A stretch of 64,000 nucleotides of DNA from NCBI RefSeq assembly GCF_018919265.1, contig NZ_JAHLQO010000004.1, positions 236,524-300,523 of the forward strand. The letters run 5' to 3'. The position numbers were made by a program, and so were the translations under genes. The stretch is from Peptoniphilus ovalis. GTDB taxonomy: Bacteria > Bacillota > Clostridia > Tissierellales > Peptoniphilaceae. The notes under the pieces were generated by a model. The model was not told where the DNA came from and did no database searches. It was given only the letters and a program-made list of their open reading frames with translations. This document shows, piece after piece, positions 51,958 to 61,245 of the stretch (positions are counted from its first letter, which is position 1; each line of letters opens with the position of its first letter).

Positions 51958-53730
51958 ATGTATTATAATTCTTATTCAAACCCCATAATAACTAATTATC
52001 GCTATTCTGCTGATGGTGATAAATTATCGCAACAAATTACAAATGAATCTCATCAAATAAGTCATTCCTGTGTTCCTTTAAATGAGCTTCCTGATGAGAA
52101 GTTTCTTCTTAAAGTTGTTATTGGTGGCTTTGAATTAATTGAAATAAAAGACCCTGAAGCTCAACTTAAAACAAATGAGTATTATGTGGATTACACAAAT
52201 GGTTTTATATATTTTAATGATAGTAGAAATGGTAAGAATGTTACTGTTAGCTATAGTGGAATGGGTGTTACCTACTTCCCTGCATCTAGAGTTTGGCTGA
52301 AAGTTGATAATAAAAACACAGTAGTTAAAACTCTTGCTGATATTGAGGGAGAAATCGAAAAATATCAAGAAGTTCAAAGTGTTAGCGACCAAAAAATAGC
52401 TGATGTAAACAATGTAATTTCTCAATTAGATACTAAAACAAAAACTGGCGAGCAAACAGCAAAGGATTTAGACAACAAAACTAAAGAGGCTAAGTCTGCT
52501 TATGATAATTTCAATAATTCAAATTTTAAAGCAAATTTAAAGACAGCTAGCACAGTAAATCAAGATTTAGTAAACAATACTAATAAAGCTAAGTCCACTG
52601 AAAGTTCTTTAAATAGATTGAGCAGTCAAGCTCTCACAAACAAAACAGCTCTTGAAGAAAAGAACAATGAGGCTGTTTTAAATCTTAAAAATTTAAATCA
52701 AGTTAAGAGTGCATTGGACAGTTCAATCGCCACTTCACAAACTAAAAAAAGTGAATTGGATGGCTCAATATCAAGTGCTAAAATAGAGAAATCAAACCTT
52801 GACAATGCTGTTGTTAAGGCTGGTAATAGTAGAAATGAACTTGAAAAATCTAAGAGTGATGTTAATGGAATTTTAAATAAAATAGATACATCAAAAAGTG
52901 AATCTAACCAAATATTAAGTGGCTTGAATGAAGAAAATACAAAAGCAACAAGCAATATTAATTCATTAAACACACTTAATACTCAAGCTCAATCCAATAA
53001 GAAGATATTAGATGAAAGTGTCGCTAAAACTAATGGACTGAAAGAAACTTTAACTCCATTAATAGATAGTGCTACTAACATCAAAGGTGGGCTTGATGAT
53101 TCTATCTCAAAAGGACAATCTCTAAAGACTGGGTTAGATAGTGCTATTGAAAAAGGAACTCCACTATCAAGCACATTAAATACAGAAAACACTAAAGCTG
53201 AAAAAAACATAAAAGATTTAAATGCTAAAAATCAAGAAACTAAAGTATATACTGGAAATTTACAAAATGTTGTTGATGCTGGAAAGCAAACACAGAAATA
53301 TATTGAGGACAAAGTCTTAGAAGTTTCTAACATTGTTCCACTTGTAGATAAAGCAACGGAAAATGCTAAAACAACTTCAAATAAATTGGAGCAAGAAAAT
53401 ACTAAAGCAAAGACATTAACTGATAACCTTGTGTCAGAACAGCAAAAAGGGAATTTGTTAAAAAATGAGCTTGAAAAAGTTAATAATGGTGGACTAGAAA
53501 CTCATGCTAAGTTAGTTGAGTCTAATAAAAATGCTTCAAATACTGATGACAAATTATATAAAAATCTAACAGAAGCTAAAGCATCTATTCAAAGACTTGA
53601 TGAGGTAATTGCTAGTGCTGACTTAGATAAATATATTACTGAGCCTAAGTTAAATGTTGCTTTGAAAAATTATATTTTAACATCCGAAATTGGCTCAGTT
53701 CCTTTAGATGAAATTAGAGCTTTAGTTTAA
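51958..53730 (+). CDS. tail fibre with long coiled-coil shaft
   Basis: 590 residues. The N-terminal 120 are beta-rich (EYYVDYTNGFIYFND), an attachment domain. The rest is almost entirely heptad-repeat coiled coil rich in N, K, S and L (for example VNQDLVNNTNKAKSTESSL), repeated with variation over about 420 residues. Probably a trimeric fibre shaft. Followed by a terminator. Confidence 0.75.
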   Translation: MYYNSYSNPIITNYRYSADGDKLSQQITNESHQISHSCVPLNELPDEKFLLKVVIGGFELIEIKDPEAQLKTNEYYVDYTNGFIYFNDSRNGKNVTVSYSGMGVTYFPASRVWLKVDNKNTVVKTLADIEGEIEKYQEVQSVSDQKIADVNNVISQLDTKTKTGEQTAKDLDNKTKEAKSAYDNFNNSNFKANLKTASTVNQDLVNNTNKAKSTESSLNRLSSQALTNKTALEEKNNEAVLNLKNLNQVKSALDSSIATSQTKKSELDGSISSAKIEKSNLDNAVVKAGNSRNELEKSKSDVNGILNKIDTSKSESNQILSGLNEENTKATSNINSLNTLNTQAQSNKKILDESVAKTNGLKETLTPLIDSATNIKGGLDDSISKGQSLKTGLDSAIEKGTPLSSTLNTENTKAEKNIKDLNAKNQETKVYTGNLQNVVDAGKQTQKYIEDKVLEVSNIVPLVDKATENAKTTSNKLEQENTKAKTLTDNLVSEQQKGNLLKNELEKVNNGGLETHAKLVESNKNASNTDDKLYKNLTEAKASIQRLDEVIASADLDKYITEPKLNVALKNYILTSEIGSVPLDEIRALV

Positions 53731-53738
53731 TATAAATT

Positions 53739-53767
53739 AAAAGATAGGGGAGACCTATCTTTTTTTT
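53739..53767 (+). terminator. intrinsic terminator between fibre genes
   Basis: AAAAGATAGG (53739-53748), GGAGA loop, CCTATCTTTT (53754-53763), T run to 53767. Strong and inside the late operon. Confidence 0.85.
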
Positions 53768-53780
53768 ATTGGAGGGATTT

Positions 53781-56087
53781 ATGAAACAATTTATAGATAA
53801 AGAGGGATTGAAAGAATTTAGTGAGGGTGTGAAAAAGAAATATGCCCTCAAAATTGATTTGGATAAAAAAGTAAATATTGAAAATGGCAAAGGACTATCT
53901 ACAAATGACTTTACCAATGAGGATAAGGCTAAGGTGGGTAAAATTCCAAATAACTGGCTTACTGTTGGGCGTGAATTGATTAGAAATTTTGAATGGAGAC
54001 AAGAATTTTTTAATAGCTTTAGCTATATAATAAGCAATGATAGACCTTTTTTGTCTGGTATCGTAAATTTAGAAGAACTTGATGATACAAAGGAAACTGG
54101 AATTTATTTTTTTCTTGCTAGACCTGAAGACTTAAATAGTCAATTTATGTTCACTATACAGGATAAAAGGTATTTAGCTCAAGGTGGTTTATTGTTTGTA
54201 CAAGCAATAGCCAATAAAAAAGAAGTTCATCAGACATTGCTAGTTCACTCTTCAGAAAAAAGAAGAGGGGCATATATTAAACTTGATTCAGGAACTTTTA
54301 TTAATAGAGCATACTCGAGGGATAGCAGGCAATGGAGTGAATGGAGAATATTAAAAACTCAACTCGAAGGCTTGGTCAACACTAAGGCAGATAAGTCTGA
54401 ACTTCCTACTCAGCTATCCCAACTGGCAAATGATTTGAATTTCAAAACAGAAGTTGAAATCAAAAAATTAATTAATGATAATGCTAGTCTCAAAAAAGAA
54501 ATCGTTACTTCCCTACCTCAATCTGGAAAAGACAATGTTATTTATTTATTAAAAGACAATAATGGAAAAGATGACAATAACTATTTTGAATATTTGTGGA
54601 TTAATAATAAATGGGAATTAATTGGGAATACCAAGGTTGATTTAACTAATTATGTTAAAAAAGATGAGTTTGGAAAACAGGAAGTGTTATTAACTCCTTC
54701 TGACCCTAGTGGTCAAGTTCCTATAGAGCAAGCACTTCAAAGTGTTTATGAAATGGTCGTTAGTTTTTCACAAACTGCAAGTAAAGTTCTTACAAAGGAA
54801 CAGGCTGATGTTTTATATACAACTAAAAATTTTGTTGAAGATACATTAAAAAATAAAATTGAGTCTACCAAGACAAGTTTAATACAATCTTTTAATGAAT
54901 CGGTTGAAACTAGGGTTGCTAAAAATAATGTTGTAAATAATTTGACCACTGGTGGAGTTTCTAAAGTTTTATCTGCTGAACAAGGCAAGATTTTAAAAGC
55001 TAATTTAAATAATAAAGTCGATAAAATAAATGGCAAGGGTCTATCTACAAATGATTTTACAAACTCTCATAAACAAAAGGTTGATGCAATACCTAACAAT
55101 CCAAAATACACAGATACCACTTATGATTTAAGTCCTTATGTTAAAAAGACAGATTTACCAACTAAATTATCTCAACTTGAGAATGATGAAAATTTTCAAA
55201 CTTATGAAGCTTTGCTTTCAGCCATAAACTCTTCCTATACCAGCTTAGAAGATAAGCTTGCAAATAAAGTTGATAAAGTTGAAGGCAAGAGATTAAGTGC
55301 AAATGATTTTACGAATAATTGGCTACAAAAGTTAAAATTAAGTTATAGTAATAACGCAATAAAAATCACAACAAAAGAAGATTTTCTAACTTTCATAACA
55401 GCAAGAGAGGAAGAACACAAAAGAGGAATAACAATTGTTCAATTGGCTCAAACAGAGAACCTCAAAGACACACAGTCCAATGTTGTCTTTGGGCGAGGTT
55501 TTGCTATAAAGGACAATCGCACAGTATGGTTGTTCATTGGCAATCCTTTTGATGAAGATGAATATAAAAATCAATTTAAAGTCTATATGATTACCAATTA
55601 TGGGAATGAGAGTTCTATTAAAATATATAAGGTTTTTTCAACAGAAAGTATTGATAACAAAGTAGACAAAATTTCTGGCAAATCTCTATCCACTAATGAT
55701 TTTACTAATGAATTGAAAGCAAAATTAGAAAAAGATATATCAATTTATTCTTTAAATAGTTCGGATTTAGACACTATAAATAAAGCTGGTTTTTATTCTT
55801 GTAGAAGTTGTAAAAACAAGCCATTAGATGGACACGCATATGCCACTTTAATTGTTTCTAAAGCTGATTCCACAATTGATAATAGTAATACCGATACAGT
55901 TCAGATTTATATTGATAAAAACAATGATGTGTTTATTAGAAATAATATAGACTCATCTAATTGGGTGGCATGGAAAAAGATTGGTGGAGAACTTCCTGCG
56001 ATTTTGAGCAAAGTATCAAGAATTGAAGGCAGTATGTCTTCCCTATCTCCTATTCCAATTTCAGAAATAGAGGAGGCGTTTAAATGA
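53781..56087 (+). CDS. modular tail fibre protein
   Basis: 768 residues from the ATG at 53781 (GGAGGG upstream). Contains four copies of a module of the type KVDKINGKGLSTNDFTN, sometimes with IPNNPKYTDT, separated by beta-rich domains including a pyocin-knob-like GIYFFLARPEDLNSQ and HKRGITIVQLAQTENL. Such modules recur in receptor-binding fibres. Overlaps the next gene by 4 bp. Confidence 0.75.
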   Translation: MKQFIDKEGLKEFSEGVKKKYALKIDLDKKVNIENGKGLSTNDFTNEDKAKVGKIPNNWLTVGRELIRNFEWRQEFFNSFSYIISNDRPFLSGIVNLEELDDTKETGIYFFLARPEDLNSQFMFTIQDKRYLAQGGLLFVQAIANKKEVHQTLLVHSSEKRRGAYIKLDSGTFINRAYSRDSRQWSEWRILKTQLEGLVNTKADKSELPTQLSQLANDLNFKTEVEIKKLINDNASLKKEIVTSLPQSGKDNVIYLLKDNNGKDDNNYFEYLWINNKWELIGNTKVDLTNYVKKDEFGKQEVLLTPSDPSGQVPIEQALQSVYEMVVSFSQTASKVLTKEQADVLYTTKNFVEDTLKNKIESTKTSLIQSFNESVETRVAKNNVVNNLTTGGVSKVLSAEQGKILKANLNNKVDKINGKGLSTNDFTNSHKQKVDAIPNNPKYTDTTYDLSPYVKKTDLPTKLSQLENDENFQTYEALLSAINSSYTSLEDKLANKVDKVEGKRLSANDFTNNWLQKLKLSYSNNAIKITTKEDFLTFITAREEEHKRGITIVQLAQTENLKDTQSNVVFGRGFAIKDNRTVWLFIGNPFDEDEYKNQFKVYMITNYGNESSIKIYKVFSTESIDNKVDKISGKSLSTNDFTNELKAKLEKDISIYSLNSSDLDTINKAGFYSCRSCKNKPLDGHAYATLIVSKADSTIDNSNTDTVQIYIDKNNDVFIRNNIDSSNWVAWKKIGGELPAILSKVSRIEGSMSSLSPIPISEIEEAFK

Positions 56088-57454
56088 AATATGTAGATGA
56101 GAATGGTTTAATTGAAATTAAAAATAAAATAGATGAGGTTAAAAACTCATCTTCTAGGACAGCTACTTATGTTATTGCTTCTTATAATTCTTCTGATATA
56201 TCTAAAGCTGGTGCTGATTATGTTCTTGGCGAATATGAATGTATAGCACAAGCAATCAATAAAATACTCAAGCAACATGAAGAGAAATATACAGGTGGTT
56301 TAAAAATACAGCTTACAGAGGGTGAGTTTAATCAAATAAGTGAAGAATCAATTAATATAAACAAAGATTGTGTAGCAATTTGTGGATATGGTCAAAGCAC
56401 TTGTATTAAAATTGTTAGACAATCAAAATTGCTCTCAAATGATTATCTTTTCAATGTAACAGCTGACTATGATTTTTTTTTGAATGACATTTGCTTAGCT
56501 ACATCTTATAAAAACTCAAGCGTAGGGTTTGTAAACATAAGAACTTCATCAACACATTTAACAAACGTTATTTTTGAGGCTCTTCATATTGAAAACAACA
56601 TCATAAATATTGGTGATAGTTCTTCTAATGTTGAACCTATTCTAAATATAACTATAACAAATTGTGTTTTTTCAAATGTTTCCAGAATAAATGCTAAAGA
56701 AAACAGCTCTGTCATTAAAATAAATCCAAATGTTAAATATGTTACCATTAACAGTTGTAACTTTGACATTAATTATTGTAATAATATTTTTGACGTATAT
56801 GGAAAAATTTGCAAGATAAACAATTGTAACTTTAAGCTAAAAGAAAGTTCATTTCTCCATTGCAAAGGTAATGCAAGTGGAAGTTATTTAACTTTAAGTG
56901 ACAATCACATCTCTTTAGAAAAAAACAAGGATAGCAACACAATTATTTCAATAGAGGGACACTTTAACTCCATTTCCAATTGTTGTTTTTTTGTTAGCAC
57001 TGACGAAAGTTCTGAATTTTACAAATATGGTGATTTTATAAACATTGACGGCGACAACAATAAGTTACTAAACTCCGAAATATTTTTAAAAAATGTTTGT
57101 CTTAGAAGTGCAGTTTGTGTTTTATATGGGAATAACAATATTATACAAAACTTTTACAACATATACACTAACTCTAGTCCTCATTGTGCAATTTATGGAA
57201 ATCAGAATCGCATCGATGGATGGTGTGTGATTCCATCTAGCAATGATGGGGAGACTAGTACTTCGCTTAATTTAATGGGTGATTCAAACACAATCTCAAA
57301 CTGCTCGTTATATTCTACAAACAGTTTTGATGTAATGGGTAAAAACAATAAAGTGATATTTAATAACTTAACAACAGAATCAGAAGATGTACCAAATTTG
57401 AGTGAAAGTACCATCAATGTCGGAAATATAATTATTCAAAAAAACAATCAATGA
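56084..57454 (+). CDS. tailspike with right-handed beta-helix
   Basis: 456 residues. The N-terminal 40 resemble the other fibre starts (KYVDENGLIEIKNKID). Then LQL-type strands and regular NNxI/N-C turns (ITNCVFSNVS, INSCNFDINYCNNIF, ISNCCFF) build a pectate-lyase-like beta-helix. It probably binds or cleaves cell-surface polysaccharide; catalytic residues cannot be assigned. Unusually Cys- and Asn-rich. Confidence 0.75.
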   Translation: MKYVDENGLIEIKNKIDEVKNSSSRTATYVIASYNSSDISKAGADYVLGEYECIAQAINKILKQHEEKYTGGLKIQLTEGEFNQISEESININKDCVAICGYGQSTCIKIVRQSKLLSNDYLFNVTADYDFFLNDICLATSYKNSSVGFVNIRTSSTHLTNVIFEALHIENNIINIGDSSSNVEPILNITITNCVFSNVSRINAKENSSVIKINPNVKYVTINSCNFDINYCNNIFDVYGKICKINNCNFKLKESSFLHCKGNASGSYLTLSDNHISLEKNKDSNTIISIEGHFNSISNCCFFVSTDESSEFYKYGDFINIDGDNNKLLNSEIFLKNVCLRSAVCVLYGNNNIIQNFYNIYTNSSPHCAIYGNQNRIDGWCVIPSSNDGETSTSLNLMGDSNTISNCSLYSTNSFDVMGKNNKVIFNNLTTESEDVPNLSESTINVGNIIIQKNNQ

Positions 57455-57463
57455 GGTGATTAA

Positions 57464-58165
57464 ATGGCTTATTTAGATAAAGATGGACTATTAAAAATAG
57501 CTTCTTATTTTAAAGATTTGAGAAGTAAATTAAATAATAAAGTTGATAAGATAAATGGAAAGAGTTTAAGTTCTAATGATTTTACAGATACACACAAAAA
57601 CAAAATAGATGCTATTCCCTCTAACCCTAAATATACAGATACTGTTACAACTGTTGAAAACGTTTTAACTTCTACTTCTACTTCTAACGCTCTTTCAGCT
57701 AATCAAGGAAAAATATTAAATGATTCATTATCAAATAAAGCTGATAAGTCTAATGTCAGTAGGTGCAAGACTAAAGGTTACCCTAATGCTTCTTCTTGGC
57801 AATCTGTTTCAAATATGAGAGATGTAGAGGATTGGATTGGAGATTTTGATAAGAGAACTAGAGAGCTTAAAGACAGTGGAGGTGGAAGTGTGGAGACCGA
57901 CTCTTTCAGAGGTGCAGTTTGTATAAAAATGGGGAAAATAGCATCCTTATATGTTGACCCAGAACAAGCAGACAGCTCTTTCATGTTGCGTTCTAAATTT
58001 TTACCTTCCAGCTTATATTGGGAAAAAGCAAGATACGCAGGCAGTATTCCAGAAATAGGTTTTAATGTTTCAGGCAACGCAAACATAGGAATTAGGAAAG
58101 ATGGAACTGTTCGTATGTATGGTAGTGCCAATGCTGCTGTAATGATAACATATTTTACTGATTAA
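57464..58165 (+). CDS. small tail fibre sharing the GKSLS.NDFT module
   Basis: 233 residues. Starts AYLDKDGLLKIASYFKDL, then the KVDKINGKSLSSNDFT module with SNPKYTDT, followed by a unique globular C-terminus. The module is closely related to the one at 55018-55150 in the larger fibre, which suggests recombination between fibre genes. Confidence 0.7.
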   Translation: MAYLDKDGLLKIASYFKDLRSKLNNKVDKINGKSLSSNDFTDTHKNKIDAIPSNPKYTDTVTTVENVLTSTSTSNALSANQGKILNDSLSNKADKSNVSRCKTKGYPNASSWQSVSNMRDVEDWIGDFDKRTRELKDSGGGSVETDSFRGAVCIKMGKIASLYVDPEQADSSFMLRSKFLPSSLYWEKARYAGSIPEIGFNVSGNANIGIRKDGTVRMYGSANAAVMITYFTD

Positions 58166-58190
58166 TTTATAAAAAAAAGAGGGTGATAAA

Positions 58191-58469
58191 ATGCTAGAGC
58201 TATATCAACCTATTGTTAACTTTGGTGTTTTGGTGGTTATTGCTGGTATGTATTTGTATCAAACCCCAAAAACCATAGAAAAGGTTACCAAGGTTATTGA
58301 ATCTAATACAAATGCTATTAATGATTCAAAGATATATCATGAAAGAATGGAAGATTTTATGTTAAACATGAAGAGCGACATTGAGGCAATCAAAACAACT
58401 CAAAATGATGAGGAGATAAGAGAAATACTTCTTAGAATTGAAAAAAAGGTAGATGAATTGGGAAAATAA
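58191..58469 (+). CDS. BhlA/UviB-like holin-type protein
   Basis: 92 residues: one N-terminal membrane segment (IVNFGVLVVIAGMYLYQ) and a charged coiled C-terminus. This matches the BhlA/UviB layout, small membrane proteins tied to lysis or bacteriocin release. A second holin-type gene lies at 61246. Confidence 0.6.
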   Translation: MLELYQPIVNFGVLVVIAGMYLYQTPKTIEKVTKVIESNTNAINDSKIYHERMEDFMLNMKSDIEAIKTTQNDEEIREILLRIEKKVDELGK

Positions 58470-58472
58470 CTG

Positions 58473-58493
58473 GGGTAGGCTTTTGACCTACCC
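58473..58493 (+). terminator. hairpin after the BhlA-like gene
   Basis: GGGTAGG (58473-58479), 7-nt loop, CCTACCC (58487-58493). The downstream tract TGCTTTATT is poor in U, so termination would be partial. Confidence 0.5.
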
Positions 58494-58514
58494 TGCTTTA
58501 TTGGAAGGTGTTTT

Positions 58515-59009
58515 ATGAAAAAAATATTTAAGGTAGATTTGGATATTAAACGTTCTGCATCTACTCTTATTGGTGCTGTTCAATATGATAAAAACACTTC
58601 TGTCTTATCTGTAATTCTAACTGATGGTGGAAGATTAGTAGAGATTCCTGATGGTTATAAGGTTGAACTTATTTTTAGAAGACCTGATAAAAGGATTTTA
58701 AAAATTGAAGGTGAAATAGTCAAAGGCGAACGTGGACAACTTTTAAATTTCGTACTTAAATCAACAGCTTTAGCTGTGTTTGGTGTTGCTGATTTGGAAG
58801 TTAGAGTTTTTAATGCTTTTGATATTTTGACAACAGGAAGATTTGCTTTAGAAATCAGAGAGTCATTATTATCAGGACAAGTCATTGATAATGAGGAATC
58901 TGATTACACTACCCCAAAAGGGTTTACTTTGGAAGAAGTTGTTAAGGCTTTAAATTTTGAGCCTATTATGGATGATGTGATTAGAAAAATTGTTTTAGGA
59001 GGAATTTAA
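58515..59009 (+). CDS. BppU-type baseplate/fibre N-terminal domain protein
   Basis: 164 residues. KKIFKVDLDIKRSASTLIGAV, GYKVELIFRRPDK and FALEIRESLL correspond to the BppU_N (DUF2479) domain, which anchors receptor-binding proteins on the baseplate. The next gene probably supplies the distal part. Confidence 0.75.
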   Translation: MKKIFKVDLDIKRSASTLIGAVQYDKNTSVLSVILTDGGRLVEIPDGYKVELIFRRPDKRILKIEGEIVKGERGQLLNFVLKSTALAVFGVADLEVRVFNAFDILTTGRFALEIRESLLSGQVIDNEESDYTTPKGFTLEEVVKALNFEPIMDDVIRKIVLGGI

Positions 59010-59010
59010 A

Positions 59011-59655
59011 ATGGCAGAACAAAGAAAGTATTTAGATGAACAAGGTTTAAGAGTATTATCAGAAGTTAATAAGGAATTATTTGTTCAAAAAGAATCTGGA
59101 AAATCTTTGACTGATGAAAACTATACAAGAGCTGAAAAAGAAAAGTTAGCTACTTTACAGCCATATTCTGTTGCTACATCTACTGCTGATGGACTAATGT
59201 CAACAGTTGATAAGGCTAAAATTGACAAAATAGCAGAAGGTGCAGAAGTTAATGCTATTAATAAAATTAAAAAGAATGGCGTTAATGTTCCAATTCAAGA
59301 CAAAGAAATTGATATTAAAGTTCCTGTTAATGTATCAGAACTTGTAAATGATAGTGAGTTCATGAACAAGGCTGATTTTGATACAGCTGTAAAAGAAGCT
59401 TTGGCGACTATTGGTAGCTTTAAAACAGAAGTAGTTGCTGAACTACCTGCTACTGAAACTGCTAAAGAAAACACTCTATATTTAGTTAATTCAAACACAG
59501 GTGACACTAATATTTATAAAGAATATCTATTTGTTAATGGTAAGTTTGAACTTATTGGAGATACAGCTGTTGATATTGATTTGTCATCATATTTAAGAAA
59601 AGATGAGATAACTGCATTTTCAGCAGAAGAAATTAGAACTATTTTAAATGCTTGA
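59011..59655 (+). CDS. tail fibre / receptor-binding component
   Basis: 214 residues. N-terminus KYLDEQGLRVLSEVNKEL, then GKSLTDENYTRAEKEKLATL (a fibre module), and a C-terminal domain with ELPATETAKENTLYLVNS. Related in layout to the fibres at 53781 and 57464. Confidence 0.7.
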   Translation: MAEQRKYLDEQGLRVLSEVNKELFVQKESGKSLTDENYTRAEKEKLATLQPYSVATSTADGLMSTVDKAKIDKIAEGAEVNAINKIKKNGVNVPIQDKEIDIKVPVNVSELVNDSEFMNKADFDTAVKEALATIGSFKTEVVAELPATETAKENTLYLVNSNTGDTNIYKEYLFVNGKFELIGDTAVDIDLSSYLRKDEITAFSAEEIRTILNA

Positions 59656-59667
59656 TGAGGTGGTATT

Positions 59668-60411
59668 TTGAGATTTAGATATAAACCTATATCAAATAAA
59701 AGACAAATTGGAAAGAAAAGAAGCTATGACAGTATAAAATATATAGTAATTCACGATACTGGCAACCCTAGTAGGGGTGCTAATGCTGAAATGCACTATA
59801 GATATTTAAATAATGCTACTCGCTATGGCTCTGCTCATTATTATCTTGATGATAAGGAAATCATTCAAACTATTGGTGATAGTCTTGTTGCATGGTCTAT
59901 TGGTGATAAATGGGGATATAAGAACAATCCTAATAGGATAGTTGATGCTTTTAATTCCAACTCAATTTCAATTGAACTTTGTGTTAATTCTGATATTGAC
60001 AAAGAAAAAGCATACAGAAACCTTGTTGAGCTTACTAAAAATCTAATGGTGAAGTTTAAAATTCCAGCTAGTCGTGTTATTAGACACTATGATGCTACTG
60101 GTAAATCTTGTCCAGATAGTTGGAAATCTAATAATTGGTCTAAATGGAAACAATTCAAGGAAGATATTCAAAAGCCAATAGTTGCTAAAATTGATTTATC
60201 TAAAGATAGTGAGTTTAATTTTAATGATATTTCTAATGAGGTGAATAACAATATGACTGAAACAAACAAAAACAACACTCCTTCTGATTGGGCTAAAAAG
60301 GAATGGCAAGAAGGTATTGATTTAGGTATTACTGATGGCACAAGACCTAAAGATACAGCTACAAGAGAAGAAGTCAATTCTATGATAGTTAGGGCTTTAA
60401 AAAAAAACTAA
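59668..60411 (+). CDS. endolysin: N-acetylmuramoyl-L-alanine amidase with partial SLH repeat
   Basis: 247 residues from TTG (GGTGGT upstream). Amidase_2 fold: YIVIHDTGNPSRGANAEMHY with zinc His29, YGSAHYYLDDKEIIQ, WSIGDKWG, SIELCVNSD and RHYDATGKSCPDSW (second His and third ligand). After a linker comes WAKKEWQEGIDLGITDGTRP, a surface-layer homology repeat, usual in wall attachment. The frame ends right after a run of nine A, where a -1 slip leads into a glycosidase domain (60408-61052). Confidence 0.88.
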   Translation: MRFRYKPISNKRQIGKKRSYDSIKYIVIHDTGNPSRGANAEMHYRYLNNATRYGSAHYYLDDKEIIQTIGDSLVAWSIGDKWGYKNNPNRIVDAFNSNSISIELCVNSDIDKEKAYRNLVELTKNLMVKFKIPASRVIRHYDATGKSCPDSWKSNNWSKWKQFKEDIQKPIVAKIDLSKDSEFNFNDISNEVNNNMTETNKNNTPSDWAKKEWQEGIDLGITDGTRPKDTATREEVNSMIVRALKKN

Positions 60412-61052
60412 ATAATAAGCTAGCTTCAAAATCAACTACTGAATATTTTGAAACTGATAATTTAAAAGTAATCAAGACTGACATAGATAACATTTATGTT
60501 CAGCAATTAGGTGGTAAAACTTTGAGAGATGTGGGTGCTTATGGTATCAATGGAACATTTTTTGATACTGCCTCCCCACAACTGTCAAGGTCTACTTGGG
60601 GAATTTCAATTAATGATTATAAGCCTATAGGACAAAATGCTAGTGTCAATCATTGGAAGAGCAATATTAAACGTGGAACTTTTATTTATGATGGGGAGAG
60701 AATTGTAGTTGAGAGAATTAATAATATCAATGAATCTAAACTTAAAGCTAAATTTGCTGTTGGTGGTGTTGGTCTTATCCCTGACTATGACCCTGTAGTT
60801 GAAAAAGTTCCTTCTGATATTTTAAGAAATACTCATCATACTGCCATTGCATTTAAGGGTAGAGATGTTTATTTAATAATTACAAAGAAGGAATGTTCTA
60901 TGAATATATTTAGAGGTCATATTAAAAGATTAGGTGTTGATGGTGCTGTTGCTCTTGATGGTGGTGGTTCTACTCAAATGTTATATAAAGATAACAAAGG
61001 CAGACACACTTCAAGAAAATTAAATACGATTATTGGAATTAAAAATGTATAA
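60408..61052 (+). CDS. phosphodiester glycosidase (NAGPA-type) domain, likely endolysin extension by -1 frameshift
   Basis: The frame is open from 60408 and reaches back to the A9 run (60399-60407) of the amidase gene, with no ATG. The first usable start is a TTG at 60522 inside the fold. Motifs of the phosphodiester glycosidase family (PF09992): GAYGINGTFFD, HTAIAFKGRDVYLIIT and VDGAVALDGGGSTQML. A -1 slip gives a fusion of about 461 residues, amidase-SLH-glycosidase. Alternatives: homopolymer sequencing error in one continuous gene, or a pseudogene fragment. Confidence 0.75.
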   Translation, partial: LNNKLASKSTTEYFETDNLKVIKTDIDNIYVQQLGGKTLRDVGAYGINGTFFDTASPQLSRSTWGISINDYKPIGQNASVNHWKSNIKRGTFIYDGERIVVERINNINESKLKAKFAVGGVGLIPDYDPVVEKVPSDILRNTHHTAIAFKGRDVYLIITKKECSMNIFRGHIKRLGVDGAVALDGGGSTQMLYKDNKGRHTSRKLNTIIGIKNV

Positions 61053-61058
61053 TTTTTT

Positions 61059-61096
61059 TGTCACAGATACAATATCATATTTGTGACATTTTATTG
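61059..61096 (+). terminator. terminator after the endolysin
   Basis: TGTCACAGATA (61059-61069), 8-nt loop, TATTTGTGACA (61078-61088), then TTTTATTG. One G-U pair in 11. Confidence 0.65.
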
Positions 61097-61202
61097 TAAT
61101 TTATAAAATTGTTTTATAAAAACGCTTTCATTTTGGTATCTTTTTTGGGTTTTAATATTTATTTCATAAGATAAGTTTAGTAAATATTGCAAACTCAAAT
61201 AT

Positions 61203-61228
61203 GATACTATTTTGAACGTTAGATAAGA
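61203..61228 (+). promoter_or_regulatory. copy of the recurring regulatory motif before the holin
   Basis: GATACTATTTTGAACG followed by TTAGATAAGA, 21 of 26 identical to the copy at 16126. Located between the terminator and the holin gene, 17 bp before the ATG, so it may start or control a lysis transcript. Confidence 0.55.
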
Positions 61229-61245
61229 AAGTGGTGAAATTTATA

